Part shown: in pieces, positions 35,837 to 44,950 of the stretch
Layout: every line of letters starts with the position of its first letter
Position numbering within the stretch: position 1 is the stretch's first letter
Assembly (NCBI RefSeq): GCF_003966265.1
Contig: NZ_RXNV01000009.1
Span: forward strand, 62,001-126,000
DNA: 64,000 bases
From: Shewanella atlantica
Lineage (GTDB): Bacteria > Pseudomonadota > Gammaproteobacteria > Enterobacterales > Shewanellaceae
Reading direction: 5' to 3'
The notes under the pieces: generated by a model
The model's database searches: none
Told to the model about the DNA's origin: nothing
The model's input: only the letters and a program-made list of their open reading frames with translations
Position numbers and translations under genes: made by a program

Positions 35837-36388
35837 TTATTTCCCGTTATCTGTATCACGTACTCTCAGATAGTGATTTTTGACTAAATTATCGAGCAAC
35901 CTTTCGCACTTCACATGCTTGAAATTTAACGGCGTCACTAAGTCACCAAACAGAGGCAATCCTCCACCTAAGAGCACAGGTATTGTAGTAATGATCATCT
36001 CATCGATAAGGTCCGCTTTAAGAAAATTTTGTATCGTTATACCACCATCGATATAAAGATCTTTGTATCCCTGCCGGCTCAGTGTGGCCAGCACCTCATC
36101 GAGCGGTCCTTTAACCAAAAACACCTTATCTTCGTAGCCTGCGGGGACCTTAGTCAACGTACTGCTCAACACAAATACAGGTTTGCTGTAAGGCCAATCA
36201 ATCCCAAAACTCAGCACCATATCGAAGGTATTGCGGCCCATAACTAAGGCATCGACTCTTGCGATAAACTCACCGAAGCCCATATCTGAACCTTCAGGGT
36301 TTGGAATTGAGTGTAACCAGTCCACACTTCCTGCTTTATCGGCGATATAACCATCCAAACTCGCCGCGATATACACTATGTTACTCAT
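35837..36388 (-). CDS. Dihydrofolate reductase/RibD-C family reductase
   Basis: A 183-residue NADPH-dependent reductase-like protein. Recognisable motifs are YIAASLDGYIADKAGSVDWL, DALVMGRNTFDMV, and DLYIDGGITIQNFLKADLID. The start at 36388 is chosen for the GGAGAGAG site just upstream; a longer open frame to 36472 runs through the promoter region shared with the TetR gene. The true substrate is unknown. Divergent TetR control is likely through the palindromes at 36478-36500. Confidence 0.82.
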   Translation of the reverse strand: MSNIVYIAASLDGYIADKAGSVDWLHSIPNPEGSDMGFGEFIARVDALVMGRNTFDMVLSFGIDWPYSKPVFVLSSTLTKVPAGYEDKVFLVKGPLDEVLATLSRQGYKDLYIDGGITIQNFLKADLIDEMIITTIPVLLGGGLPLFGDLVTPLNFKHVKCERLLDNLVKNHYLRVRDTDNGK

Positions 36389-36477
36389 CACTCTCTCCAC
36401 TAATTTTATCAAGCCGGATAGAGTTACCGATTCAGATTCAGTAAGCTTTATGACTTGGATTATTCGACTCAATAGTC

Positions 36478-36500
36478 TAGAATATTCTACACTGTAGAAT
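36478..36500. promoter_or_regulatory. Double palindromic operator for the TetR regulator
   Basis: TAGAATATTCTA (36478-36489) is a perfect palindrome, overlapped by ATTCTACA-C-TGTAGAAT (36484-36500), so three TAGAAT half-sites stand together. It lies 27 bp before the tetR start and about 90 bp before the reductase start. Confidence 0.7.
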
Positions 36501-36526
36501 TCGTATTATATTAAAGAGCATCGATA

Positions 36527-37099
36527 ATGTCTGTCAAGGAAAGAAAACGCGGCCGTCCCATGGCATCGGCGGGACAATTGAGTCGCGAAGTGATCGTCGA
36601 CAAGGCAAAAGAGTTAATGTGCATAGAGGGAAAGGTGCCCAGTATTCGTAAGCTTGCTAACGGTTTGCAAGTAGATGCTATGGCCATCTATCACTACTTT
36701 GAAAACAAGAATGCACTACTCGAAGCAATCACACTCTCTTTGATTGAAGCCATCTATCAGCCTGAGGCAAGTCAGCAATGGCAAGCCGAACTCAAACAGT
36801 TATCATTGAGTTATCTCGGTTTGCTACAGCAATACCCGGGCTTGCTGGAAACCATGTTAGCCATGACAACAGATGGGCCCGCTGCGGTTTTCATCGAGCG
36901 TTTTCAAGTCGCGGTAACCCCGCTGAATTTAACCGACGCAACACTGAAGAATAGCCTGGATCTTTGGGTCGACTATCTTCACGGGCTGGCACTGGCTGTA
37001 AACTGTGCCCATGATGCTCATGAGATTGAGCCACTGCTTGAAGGCCCGCTTAAGTTCTATATGACAGCACTGGAACAAATGCGCCCTCTTAACTCATAG
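36527..37099 (+). CDS. TetR-family transcriptional regulator
   Basis: A 190-residue repressor with an N-terminal HTH (SIRKLANGLQVDAMAIYHYFENKNALLEAI) and a basic leader (KERKRGRP). The C-terminal ligand domain is not recognisable. It diverges from the reductase gene, with a strong palindromic operator in the shared region. Ligand unknown. Confidence 0.88.
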   Translation: MSVKERKRGRPMASAGQLSREVIVDKAKELMCIEGKVPSIRKLANGLQVDAMAIYHYFENKNALLEAITLSLIEAIYQPEASQQWQAELKQLSLSYLGLLQQYPGLLETMLAMTTDGPAAVFIERFQVAVTPLNLTDATLKNSLDLWVDYLHGLALAVNCAHDAHEIEPLLEGPLKFYMTALEQMRPLNS

Positions 37100-37236
37100 G
37101 TATCACCTCATCAGGCGGGATAGTACGACGCTAGAGCTGGGAATATATCTACTGTATTAGCCTTGCTGGCCATTAAGAAGCTTCGGCCGCCTCCAATAAC
37201 TGCTTTGGTGACAAGCGCTTTAGCTAAAGCTATAAA

Positions 37237-38058
37237 TTACTCATTGAGCCAGCGATTTAGAATAGCCTCATAACGGCCATCATTTTTCAATATGATCAAT
37301 CGCCTCTCAAACTCTTCGCTGATCTGCTTCAGTTCGGGGTAATCGGAGTTTTTAATGAATGGCATCGGATAACCTTTTGAGAAAACCGACTGCTCGTAGG
37401 GGGCGACGCTTGCTTGCAGGTTATTCTTATTAACTAAATATTGCCCGGCAATTCGGTCTTCAATGAAAAAAGAGACCCTTCCACGTCCCAGCATTTTTAA
37501 TGCATGGCTTGGGCCCTTAACAATAAACAACTGCTCGTTGTACAAGTCATGCTTCTTAAGGTTTGGAGAATATGTTGTCGTGCCATCCTTATACGGGAAG
37601 GTTTTCCAAAAAGCATCATCATAGGATGCTCCTCGCCAGACCCCAACTTTGCCACCGGAGCTCGCCACCTCCTCATAACTGCCGTTGGGTGTCAGATGCT
37701 TATTCACACTCTGAACAAAAAAGACAAAATCGGAACGCCACATGTCTGTCTCCGGGTAATAAAGATAGGGTTCCCTCGGCTGCTTTCTGGATGTGGAAAA
37801 TGCCGCCTCACCCTCCCCGTTTTCAACCTTATACCAGACCCTGGCCCATTTTAGATCGACCACCTGATACTCAAGCTCCATCTCACCAAAGATTGTATCG
37901 ATAATGTCGACGCAAATTCCCACGACCTTGCCCTGGCTGTCAGCAAAATGAAAAGGGGGGCGATCGTGAGAGAGGATCTTCAGGGGTCTGCTTTGCGCGA
38001 ACACGAAAAGAGAGGGAAGAAATAACAGTAGCAATAGAAACTTAAATAATCGGCGCAT
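37237..38058 (-). CDS. Periplasmic solute-binding protein family 3
   Basis: A 273-residue secreted protein with a signal peptide ending FVFAQS. The SBP_bac_3 fold is shown by LKILSHDRPPFHFADSQGKV, then VVGICVDIIDTIFGEMELEY and the late NDGRYEAILNRWL helix. No ABC permease adjoins it, and it belongs to the ABC-less polar-solute or signalling binding proteins common in Shewanella; the ligand is not predictable. Confidence 0.82.
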   Translation of the reverse strand: MRRLFKFLLLLLFLPSLFVFAQSRPLKILSHDRPPFHFADSQGKVVGICVDIIDTIFGEMELEYQVVDLKWARVWYKVENGEGEAAFSTSRKQPREPYLYYPETDMWRSDFVFFVQSVNKHLTPNGSYEEVASSGGKVGVWRGASYDDAFWKTFPYKDGTTTYSPNLKKHDLYNEQLFIVKGPSHALKMLGRGRVSFFIEDRIAGQYLVNKNNLQASVAPYEQSVFSKGYPMPFIKNSDYPELKQISEEFERRLIILKNDGRYEAILNRWLNE

Positions 38059-38076
38059 CGTGAGGACCCTTGGCTT

Positions 38077-38342
38077 ATACCAATTGCATTAAGTACCTGA
38101 CCATTCAGCGAGAATTCAAAGCTCTTTAGGCAAGTAGGATGATTGAAGCTAATAGTTATTCTATATCGAAAGCATCCAGTGCAGCATAAAGGGCTTTGAA
38201 GCTCGCACTACGTGAGTCCCCCAGGCTTCCCACTTCTGCTTTGCATTGACTTAAAAGGGAATAACCATTTCCTCATCAATGCGCCTTGAATTGAAAATCC
38301 TGGGGGACTCTGAATTGGTTAATTATTTAATGCAATTGGTAT
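38077..38342. mobile_element. MITE-like element with 16-bp terminal inverted repeats
   Basis: ATACCAATTGCATTAA (38077-38092) and its exact complement (38327-38342) bound a 266-bp segment with no gene. A second perfect 12-bp inverted pair lies inside: GAGTCCCCCAGG at 38214-38225 and CCTGGGGGACTC at 38299-38310. Such nested symmetry without coding capacity is typical of a non-autonomous element moved by a transposase from elsewhere. Target-site duplication is unclear. It lies between the binding-protein gene and pyrC. Confidence 0.7.
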
Positions 38343-38527
38343 TACACCTCCAGTGTAGTTCAAAAAAGGTTAGGCAGTGAACCGACTCCCTGGCTCTCCC
38401 ATAGCGGAAGCTGAAGGAATCATCTTGATATAGCTCAAACTCACCTATCAAAAAAAGCCGATTTCAGGCATAATATGGCGCAGAAATAAGCGAGCATATG
38501 CTTATCGTAAACCCTTAGGAACCCCAA

Positions 38528-39562
38528 ATGACGCAGATCACCCTACTTACTCCCGACGATTGGCACCTTCACTTCCGTGATGGTGATATGTTACAAGAAA
38601 CTGTACCTGCCACGGCCAGACTCTTCCAACGTGCTATCGTCATGCCAAACCTGTTGCCACCGGTAACCGATGCAAAGATGGTAAATGCATACCGTGAGCG
38701 TATTTTGGCCGCGCGTCCAGAGGGCTCTGATTTCGAACCCCTTATGACTATCTTCCTGACCAATGACACCACTAAGCAGGACATCATAGATGCCAAGGCG
38801 GCGGGTGTCGTTGCGGCTAAGCTTTACCCTGCTGGCGCGACCACCAACTCAGATGCCGCAGTAAAGGCACTCGATGCACTCTTCCCTGTTTTTGAACAGA
38901 TGGCTGAAATCGGCATGCTGCTTTTGGTGCACGGTGAAGTGACCGAGTCTCATATCGACATCTTCGATCGTGAAGAACAGTTTATCGAACGAAACCTAAG
39001 GCGTATCGTCGACGCTTTCCCAACGCTTAAAGTGGTATTCGAGCATATCACCACTAAAGAAGCTGCCGAGTTCGTGATGTCTGCATCAGACAATGTGGCT
39101 GCAACCATCACGCCTCAACATTTGCTACTTAACCGTAACGATCTCTTGGTTGGCGGCGTGCGCCCGCACAACTTCTGTTTGCCGGTTCTTAAACGCAACA
39201 TTCACCAGGAAGCATTGCGCGCAGCAATAGCAACCGGTTCGAGTAAATTCTTCTTAGGCACAGATTCGGCGCCACACGAAAAACACCGTAAAGAGTCGGC
39301 CTGCGGCTGCGCCGGCTGTTACAGCGCCTGGAGTGCACTGGAACTTTACGCTCAGGTGTTCGATGACCTGGGTATCATCGACAAGCTTGAAGGCTTTGCC
39401 AGTACTCATGGCCCGGATTTCTACGGCCTGCCAAGAAACACTGGTACCGTCACCTTAGTCAAAGAGAAGTGGACAGTTCCGAGTGAGATAATCTTGCCAA
39501 ACGGTAACCCCATAGTGCCTTTCTTCGCCGGTGAAGAGATTAACTGGAAGGTGAAGAGCTAA
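38528..39562 (+). CDS. pyrC: Dihydroorotase
   Basis: Class II dihydroorotase of 344 residues; it closes carbamoyl-aspartate to dihydroorotate in pyrimidine synthesis. DDWHLHFRDG carries the first two metal-binding histidines, AAKLYPAGATTNS holds the carbamylated lysine, and FFLGTDSAPH the catalytic aspartate. Length equals the family's (about 344-348). The ATG has AGGAACCCCAA upstream. A terminator follows. Its last 14 codons are duplicated at 41099-41143. Confidence 0.97.
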   Translation: MTQITLLTPDDWHLHFRDGDMLQETVPATARLFQRAIVMPNLLPPVTDAKMVNAYRERILAARPEGSDFEPLMTIFLTNDTTKQDIIDAKAAGVVAAKLYPAGATTNSDAAVKALDALFPVFEQMAEIGMLLLVHGEVTESHIDIFDREEQFIERNLRRIVDAFPTLKVVFEHITTKEAAEFVMSASDNVAATITPQHLLLNRNDLLVGGVRPHNFCLPVLKRNIHQEALRAAIATGSSKFFLGTDSAPHEKHRKESACGCAGCYSAWSALELYAQVFDDLGIIDKLEGFASTHGPDFYGLPRNTGTVTLVKEKWTVPSEIILPNGNPIVPFFAGEEINWKVKS

Positions 39563-39609
39563 TCCCTGTTTTAGCTGTGCTTTAGATAGCAACAAGGTTT
39601 CATAAAACA

Positions 39610-39634
39610 TAAAGCCCGCTAATGCGGGCTTTCT
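39610..39634. terminator. Rho-independent terminator of pyrC
   Basis: AAAGCCCGC, TAAT, GCGGGCTTT with flanking A/T. A near-copy occurs at 41172. Confidence 0.9.
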
Positions 39635-39778
39635 TATTTCTGCATTTAAGCGACATAAAAGAGTCCAAGCAACTCCTTAATAAGACCAGAATAAGAGCCG
39701 CCAGCTTCACCAAATACCACAACAAAACAAACGTATTAAGAGGTTGAAACTAAGAGAAATAATTTCAACTGAAAACTC

Positions 39779-40867
39779 TTACTTCTTGTCTGCTTTTATA
39801 TCCCGCTTTACCCTTCTGATAAAACCATAATCGCTCTCTGTTATTAACAGATTACCCTCATGATCAATTGATATAGCTCTTGGTTCACTGATTTTTTTTC
39901 CGGGAGAATTATAGGCGCGGCGATCCCCCGAATGCTGATCGTTTTTACCGCCATCGACAAACAGATGTATGATCCCATCAGGGTCAACAAACCAGATCTG
40001 TCCTCCCTTATGGGTCGCTAAGAAGTAACCTCCGTTAGGGTGAAACCATATCCCCCGTACTTGATTTAAGGCGGTTTCTGTCGCTAAGCAGCCATCACCG
40101 CAACCCGTGCGTTTACCTGTTCCGGCGACAATTTCTTTTTCACCATTATTGGAGATCTTGTAGACCAGACTCGCATCCCGGTCAGTGACGAAGAGTTCGC
40201 CTACAGCATTCACAGCAAGATTAGCCAGCTCATCGAATCCATCGGCGAGGACTCGAACTCCCGAGTCTTGATGCCACATTTTCAACTCTGAACCTGAGGA
40301 GTAGTAAGCTGTGGATTCATCATCACTGACCCACACTCCTCGGCCAGTTTCAATTCCCTTTTCATCAGTAAACAAGGTGGTTACAGCCCCATCATGACTC
40401 ACCTTCCTGACCATGTCATTCCCAGTGTCTAATATGAAAAGCGTTTCATTAGACGTTAACCAGATACCGTTAGGGAATGAAAGCTGGGTTTCGGTTCGAT
40501 ACAAACCATCACCGTTTAAACCAGACTCATTGGTTCCGACATAAGTTGAAATCATTCCATTAGAGTCGATTTTTCTTATTGCGTGGGCATCTTTATCGAC
40601 AATAAATATATTGCCATCTGAATCCGCTATCGCTTGGTGTGGCCTCGACAGTTCAGACCGCTTAGCCGGTCTGTTTTCAAAACTAGCCTGCCAACCATTA
40701 TGATACTTATCGCCATCATCCCCTTTGCCTGCGATGGTCTCTATAGTCGAAAACGAATCAGCAAAGTCCTGGTAATTAAATTCCTCTGATGCCTGAGATA
40801 TTAGCGGAATTAACAGAGATGCAAAAATGAATGCGCCTAGATAACTTTTTCCCATAGAGATAGTCAT
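39779..40867 (-). CDS. Secreted NHL-repeat beta-propeller protein
   Basis: A 362-residue protein with a signal peptide (GKSYLGAFIFASLLIPLISQ). At least five propeller blades of NHL type can be read, each with a pattern like GNIFIVDKDAHAIRKIDSNG, and others at LFILDTGNDMVRKVS and LFVTDRDASLVYKIS. The start is uncertain: ATG at 40867 or at 40855; an upstream frame to 40927 lacks support. NHL propellers bind proteins, sugars or small ligands; no catalytic role is visible. The gene sits between pyrC and a copied pyrC 3' end, so it may be an insertion. Confidence 0.75.
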   Translation of the reverse strand: MTISMGKSYLGAFIFASLLIPLISQASEEFNYQDFADSFSTIETIAGKGDDGDKYHNGWQASFENRPAKRSELSRPHQAIADSDGNIFIVDKDAHAIRKIDSNGMISTYVGTNESGLNGDGLYRTETQLSFPNGIWLTSNETLFILDTGNDMVRKVSHDGAVTTLFTDEKGIETGRGVWVSDDESTAYYSSGSELKMWHQDSGVRVLADGFDELANLAVNAVGELFVTDRDASLVYKISNNGEKEIVAGTGKRTGCGDGCLATETALNQVRGIWFHPNGGYFLATHKGGQIWFVDPDGIIHLFVDGGKNDQHSGDRRAYNSPGKKISEPRAISIDHEGNLLITESDYGFIRRVKRDIKADKK

Positions 40868-41098
40868 ATAGTACTCGTGATTGACATGTTGAAAGTGGCC
40901 GACCTTTGTAAGAATACGGTTAACCAAGTTAATAACTCTGGATGATTCGGTTAGTATATGTATTGTATTAAAAAAGTATGTGACCTCGATCTGGTTCCAA
41001 CCTAATCGGACAAGGCAAATAAAACGGAGAAGGCAATAGTGAAAACAACGACCAACATGCCATCATCCAAGTCAAAGAAAAACCTAGGGTCCCAACAG

Positions 41099-41143
41099 CC
41101 TCTCTTCGCCGGTGAAGAGGTTAACTGGAAGGTAAAGAGTTAA
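41099..41143 (+). pseudogene. Duplicated 3' end of pyrC
   Basis: The last 14 codons plus stop of pyrC recur here (PLFAGEEVNWKVKS versus PFFAGEEINWKVKS), followed by a copy of its terminator. There is no start or body, so it is a relic. The region just upstream (40928-41098) has no other gene. Confidence 0.85.
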
Positions 41144-41171
41144 ACCCGGTTTTAACTTTGTTTAGATAACA

Positions 41172-41196
41172 GAAAGCCCGCATCAGCGGGCTTTTC
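41172..41196. terminator. Second copy of the pyrC-type terminator
   Basis: GAAAGCCCGC, ATCA, GCGGGCTTTTC. It ends 25 bp from the permease stop, so it serves that convergent gene. Confidence 0.85.
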
Positions 41197-41220
41197 TCTT
41201 CATGTACAGGCAAGCCTGAA

Positions 41221-42327
41221 CTAGAACATATAGCTATATAGATAGCCTGCGCCGATAGCCATGCCCAAGATCACGGTAAGAAAAGCGGCGATCATCTGAT
41301 TCTTAAAGATCGATTTAAGTAAAATCACTTCGGTCAGACTCGCACCCGCGCTGCCTATGATCAGTGCCATCACAGAACCCAGCGCCATCCCTTTTTGAAC
41401 CAGCGCCGCACTCAACGGGATCACAGCTTCGGCTCGGATATAGAGCGGTATACCGATAATTGCCGCCACAGGGATCGCATACCACATCCCTTCACCCGCA
41501 TATTTAGCTATCAATTCTGTCGGGATAAAACCATAGATAAACGAACCTAAGGTGATACCCAGCAACAGATAGGGAAATACCTGCTTAAAATCTTTCCAGG
41601 TCGAGCGCCAGATCCGCATCCATCGATTCTCTGCAGTTCCAGCCTTAGTGTTTGCAGTTCCGCATGATGAGTCGGTATCACAAGAGGAAACTGATGCGGT
41701 TGCTCCACAGCCACTCGCTTCCATTGCTAATACAGGAGCAGGTGCTGCGCCGCAGCTTGTTACAGGTTGAGCTGCAGTCTTTGCTTGGCTATCACAGCAA
41801 TTCGACTCGCTAGTTTCTGCTGCTGTTTTCGTATCGCTACACGTGGCTGCACAGCTTGATGTATCGCTTGCTTCATAAGCTTCAGGGCGAACATAACGCT
41901 CGAAGCCCAACTTCTCCAATACAAAGCCTGCGGTAACCGCTACAACCAGAGCTATGGTGAAGTAGAACAGCGCTACCTTGATGCCGAAAGTCACCACAAA
42001 CAGGCCGATAATCACCGGATTCAACAGCGGGCTGGAGAACAGGAACACCATCATAGGGCCGAATCCCGCTCTGGCTCTCAGTAAGCCTTTGAGGAACGGA
42101 ATAGTTGAGCAGGAGCAAAATGGTGTGATCGCCCCCAGCAGCGCCGCAATCACGTAGCCTTTGCCGTTACGGGAACTCAAAATAGATTGAATTTTTTCCG
42201 GGGTAATAAATTCCTGCAGTACACCAACAAAGTAGCTGATGACAAGAAAAAGGATGATCAGTTCGGTTGCCAGAAAGGCAAACATATCTGCGGCCTCACG
42301 GGCCATGGTTAATATTTCAGGACTCAT
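41221..42327 (-). CDS. ArsP-like/DUF318 permease with a Cys-rich loop
   Basis: A 368-residue inner-membrane permease (PF03773). Two groups of about four helices surround a long hydrophilic loop. The hallmark TPFCSCSTIP motif is in the first half and the RAEAVIPLSAALVQKG and GSAGASLTEVILLKSI motifs in the second. The central loop holds eight cysteines within about 70 residues, fit for binding a soft metal or metalloid. The ATG at 42327 follows GGAAG. The partner is an ArsR-type repressor upstream on the same strand. By context it exports an arsenic- or antimony-type compound; this is inference. Confidence 0.82.
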   Translation of the reverse strand: MSPEILTMAREAADMFAFLATELIILFLVISYFVGVLQEFITPEKIQSILSSRNGKGYVIAALLGAITPFCSCSTIPFLKGLLRARAGFGPMMVFLFSSPLLNPVIIGLFVVTFGIKVALFYFTIALVVAVTAGFVLEKLGFERYVRPEAYEASDTSSCAATCSDTKTAAETSESNCCDSQAKTAAQPVTSCGAAPAPVLAMEASGCGATASVSSCDTDSSCGTANTKAGTAENRWMRIWRSTWKDFKQVFPYLLLGITLGSFIYGFIPTELIAKYAGEGMWYAIPVAAIIGIPLYIRAEAVIPLSAALVQKGMALGSVMALIIGSAGASLTEVILLKSIFKNQMIAAFLTVILGMAIGAGYLYSYMF

Positions 42328-42417
42328 AATCGCTTCCAATTTATTTAATTTTCCCCTCATTCAAACTGTCGATATCCCTTATAACCAGGTAACTCAGCAA
42401 TTCTGTGAGAGAACATC

Positions 42418-42437
42418 ATTTCGAACAATATCGAAAT
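42418..42437. promoter_or_regulatory. ArsR-type operator before the permease
   Basis: ATTTCGA-ACAATA-TCGAAAT, perfect 7-bp arms, 91 bp before the permease start. The similar 20-bp site at 43061 precedes the arsR gene. Apart from these sites the 42328-42707 gap has no supportable gene. Confidence 0.65.
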
Positions 42438-42707
42438 AATAACTTTTTAACGGCTCATGTCAACCATATTTCCAGAATCTTCGAAATAAATGCTCAAACT
42501 AACTTGCTAACAGACGAAGCCAAAATGAATCAACTCATCAAAATAGGCAGTATAAAACAGCAGATTACTACCAAGCTGTTCGGATAAAGCCCGGCTTGTT
42601 GAAGTGAAAAATGATATGGCACAGACTTATGTGTGACAGACAAGCAGCCCCTGAGGGCTGCGAACTATTGTGGGGATAAAAATGAATGGGCTATAACTCA
42701 TGCGTCG

Positions 42708-43031
42708 CTAAGACTTTTGAGTGGATAACTTAGGCGCACACTCCTCGTCGATACAACATTCATCCTGCAGGAAACCAATCACGCCCTCGAGCTTATCAAA
42801 CTCGGCGACACAAAATAGGGTTCTGCCTTCACGTCGCTGGGAGATGAGTCCGGCAGAAACCAGACTCGAGATATGGTGTGATAAGGTTGAACCCGGGATC
42901 TTGAGCTGCTCTTGCAAGCTGCCTACCGCAAGTCCCTGAAAACCCGCGCGCACCACTCGCTTATAGATGGTTAATCGAGTTGTATGACCCAACTCCTTCA
43001 ACGCCTTAGCAACCACTTCAATATCCATCAC
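42708..43031 (-). CDS. ArsR-family metalloregulatory repressor
   Basis: A 107-residue winged-helix protein. The HTH reads LQEQLKIPGSTLSHHISSLVSAG, followed by the wing RREGRTLFCVAE. Near the C-terminus come clustered cysteines DECCIDEEC, a probable As(III)/Sb(III) site like that of the C-terminal-type ArsR proteins. A tandem MM start makes the exact first residue uncertain by one. Operators at its own promoter (43061) and before the permease (42418) suggest autoregulation and control of export. Confidence 0.88.
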   Translation of the reverse strand: MMDIEVVAKALKELGHTTRLTIYKRVVRAGFQGLAVGSLQEQLKIPGSTLSHHISSLVSAGLISQRREGRTLFCVAEFDKLEGVIGFLQDECCIDEECAPKLSTQKS

Positions 43032-43060
43032 GCACTCTGCCCATACTTATACAAAATCAT

Positions 43061-43080
43061 ATTTCGATATTAACAGAAAT
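43061..43080. promoter_or_regulatory. ArsR-type operator before arsR
   Basis: ATTTCGATATTAACAGAAAT, 20 bp like the site at 42418 and sharing its left arm, but with an imperfect right arm. It lies 30 bp upstream of the start. Confidence 0.5.
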
Positions 43081-43194
43081 ATAATCATATACCAATATTG
43101 ATGCTAATTTTCCAAAAGTCATTTAAGTAACTAAACTCATAAAGAAATAGTGCTTTAAGAGCCCGCTGCGGCGCCGTACACATGAGAGGGTTTA

Positions 43195-44571
43195 ATGAAA
43201 TATCTCCCAACCTCCTGCTACAAATCTATCTCCTTAGCCGTTGCTCTGGCTGCTTCCAGCGGTCTTGTACATGCAACAGGTGAGAGCGATGAAACCGCAG
43301 AGATATATCGTCCCTCAATCACCAACAGCAGCTGGGAAGATACCATCAGAGCCCCCTCGGTATATGACCAGCCTTATAACGTATCGCTGTTCAGTGCCGA
43401 ACATGGTGAAGATAGTGCACGTCTGTGGTCTCAGACAAAATCCGTCGCCGCTTACGGCGTAGGTTTCGCCGGTTTTCTTGCCCTGCTCCCTTCCTCCATC
43501 ACCAACTGGGACAAGAGTGGTGAGAAGTTGCACAAAAAATGGTGGGACAATGTAAGCAGCGGCCCGGTATGGGACAGAGACAATTTTGCCATCAATTACA
43601 TAGGTCATCCCTACTTTGGCGGCGTCTATTACCAGACCGCTAGAAAATCAGGTTATCGCCAGTGGGATGCCTTCATGTACTCCTTCATGATGTCGACCTT
43701 TTATTGGGAGTATGGTGTCGAAGCCTTTGCCGAAGTGCCATCGATCCAGGATCTGGTCGTGACTCCGGTACTTGGCTGGGTTTATGGAGAATGGGCCTTC
43801 AATAAAGAGCGAGAGATCCGCCAACGCGGAGGAACAGTATGGGGATCTGAGGGTTGGGGAGATACGGCACTGTTTTTCTTAGACCCAATCGACTCACTGG
43901 GACGAGGAGTCAACACCCTGTTTGGTGACGATGTTGTCAAAGCCGGTACAGGTTATCTCTCAATGACAGAGGTACCTCTGGATAATGGCCGCATCGATAA
44001 ACAGGTGCAATTTCAGGTGCAATACGCCATAGGTGCGGGTAAAGCCAACGAAGGTGTCAGTCGTCACCAGAGCGCTAACAACAAGGCCAGCTCAGTCGAA
44101 GACCCGGTCGACTTTGGCATCGTTGGAATATCTATTGGTAGCAGTTATATGTCACCGGGAGAGGTGTGGAACCTTGAGAGTGGCTGGGCACCCAGTGCTA
44201 GTGTGGGGCTCTATTTTTCCCGCAGTTTTTCGACCAGGCTAAGCTATGCCCGCGGAAAATTAAACGACAAGCGAACGGGACAAAGCACCACCTTCGAGAA
44301 CTATAGCTTTGACGGCCAGTACTACTTCAATGGCCAAAATACACTGAGACCCTACCTGACATTTGGTATCGGCGAATCCTTGATAGAGTTGGACAAGGAG
44401 AAGAAAGCCTTTCAGGTCAATGGCGGAGCGGGCCTGCACTACCGCTTGTCTCCCAACTGGGCACTGCAACTGGATTGGCGTCACTTCTATAGCGCTAAGC
44501 TATCCAGTTGGGATAACCTGGCCGTAGGGCAGTTGGTCTATCGCTTCGGTCGGGGAGAAAGCTGGTTATGA
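43195..44571 (+). CDS. DUF3943 outer-membrane protein
   Basis: A 458-residue secreted protein; a signal peptide ends GLVHATG. The middle holds DUF3943 text (NFAINYIGHPYFGGVYYQTA, then SFYWEYGVEAFAEVPSIQD) and the C-terminal half is a beta-barrel-like region of alternating residues ending in an aromatic-rich strand (LVYRFGRGESWL). Function unknown. It stands alone between arsR and ppiC. Confidence 0.8.
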   Translation: MKYLPTSCYKSISLAVALAASSGLVHATGESDETAEIYRPSITNSSWEDTIRAPSVYDQPYNVSLFSAEHGEDSARLWSQTKSVAAYGVGFAGFLALLPSSITNWDKSGEKLHKKWWDNVSSGPVWDRDNFAINYIGHPYFGGVYYQTARKSGYRQWDAFMYSFMMSTFYWEYGVEAFAEVPSIQDLVVTPVLGWVYGEWAFNKEREIRQRGGTVWGSEGWGDTALFFLDPIDSLGRGVNTLFGDDVVKAGTGYLSMTEVPLDNGRIDKQVQFQVQYAIGAGKANEGVSRHQSANNKASSVEDPVDFGIVGISIGSSYMSPGEVWNLESGWAPSASVGLYFSRSFSTRLSYARGKLNDKRTGQSTTFENYSFDGQYYFNGQNTLRPYLTFGIGESLIELDKEKKAFQVNGGAGLHYRLSPNWALQLDWRHFYSAKLSSWDNLAVGQLVYRFGRGESWL

Positions 44572-44671
44572 GTCGGTAGTATTACTCGCCCATAAACGAG
44601 TATAATTCACCTAACGAGTCTGACTGACCAGCTGAGTCAGTTTATTGAATACACGATGAGAGTTAAGATAG

Positions 44672-44950
44672 ATGGCAAGAACCGCTGCTGCACTGCACAT
44701 ATTAGTCAAACATAAAGAGCTGGCCGAAGATATCATTAAGCAACTGAATAAAGGTGCTAAGTTTGACATGCTGGCCAAGAAGCACTCCACCTGCCCATCG
44801 GGTAAGAAGGGCGGCAGCCTGGGTGAATTCAAGAAGGGACAGATGGTGCCTCAATTCGACAAAGTCTGCTTCACCGGCGAGTTAATCACTCCGCATCTTG
44901 TAAAGACAAAGTTCGGCTGGCATGTGATTAAGATTCTTTATAGGACTTAA
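44672..44950 (+). CDS. ppiC: Parvulin-type peptidyl-prolyl isomerase
   Basis: A 92-residue single-domain parvulin (E. coli PpiC has 93). It starts ARTAAALHILVKHKELAEDI and has the KKHSTCPSGKKGGSLGEF active-site stretch and a closing KTKFGWHVIKIL strand. It is cytoplasmic, with no signal peptide, and isomerises Xaa-Pro bonds. Confidence 0.93.
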   Translation: MARTAAALHILVKHKELAEDIIKQLNKGAKFDMLAKKHSTCPSGKKGGSLGEFKKGQMVPQFDKVCFTGELITPHLVKTKFGWHVIKILYRT

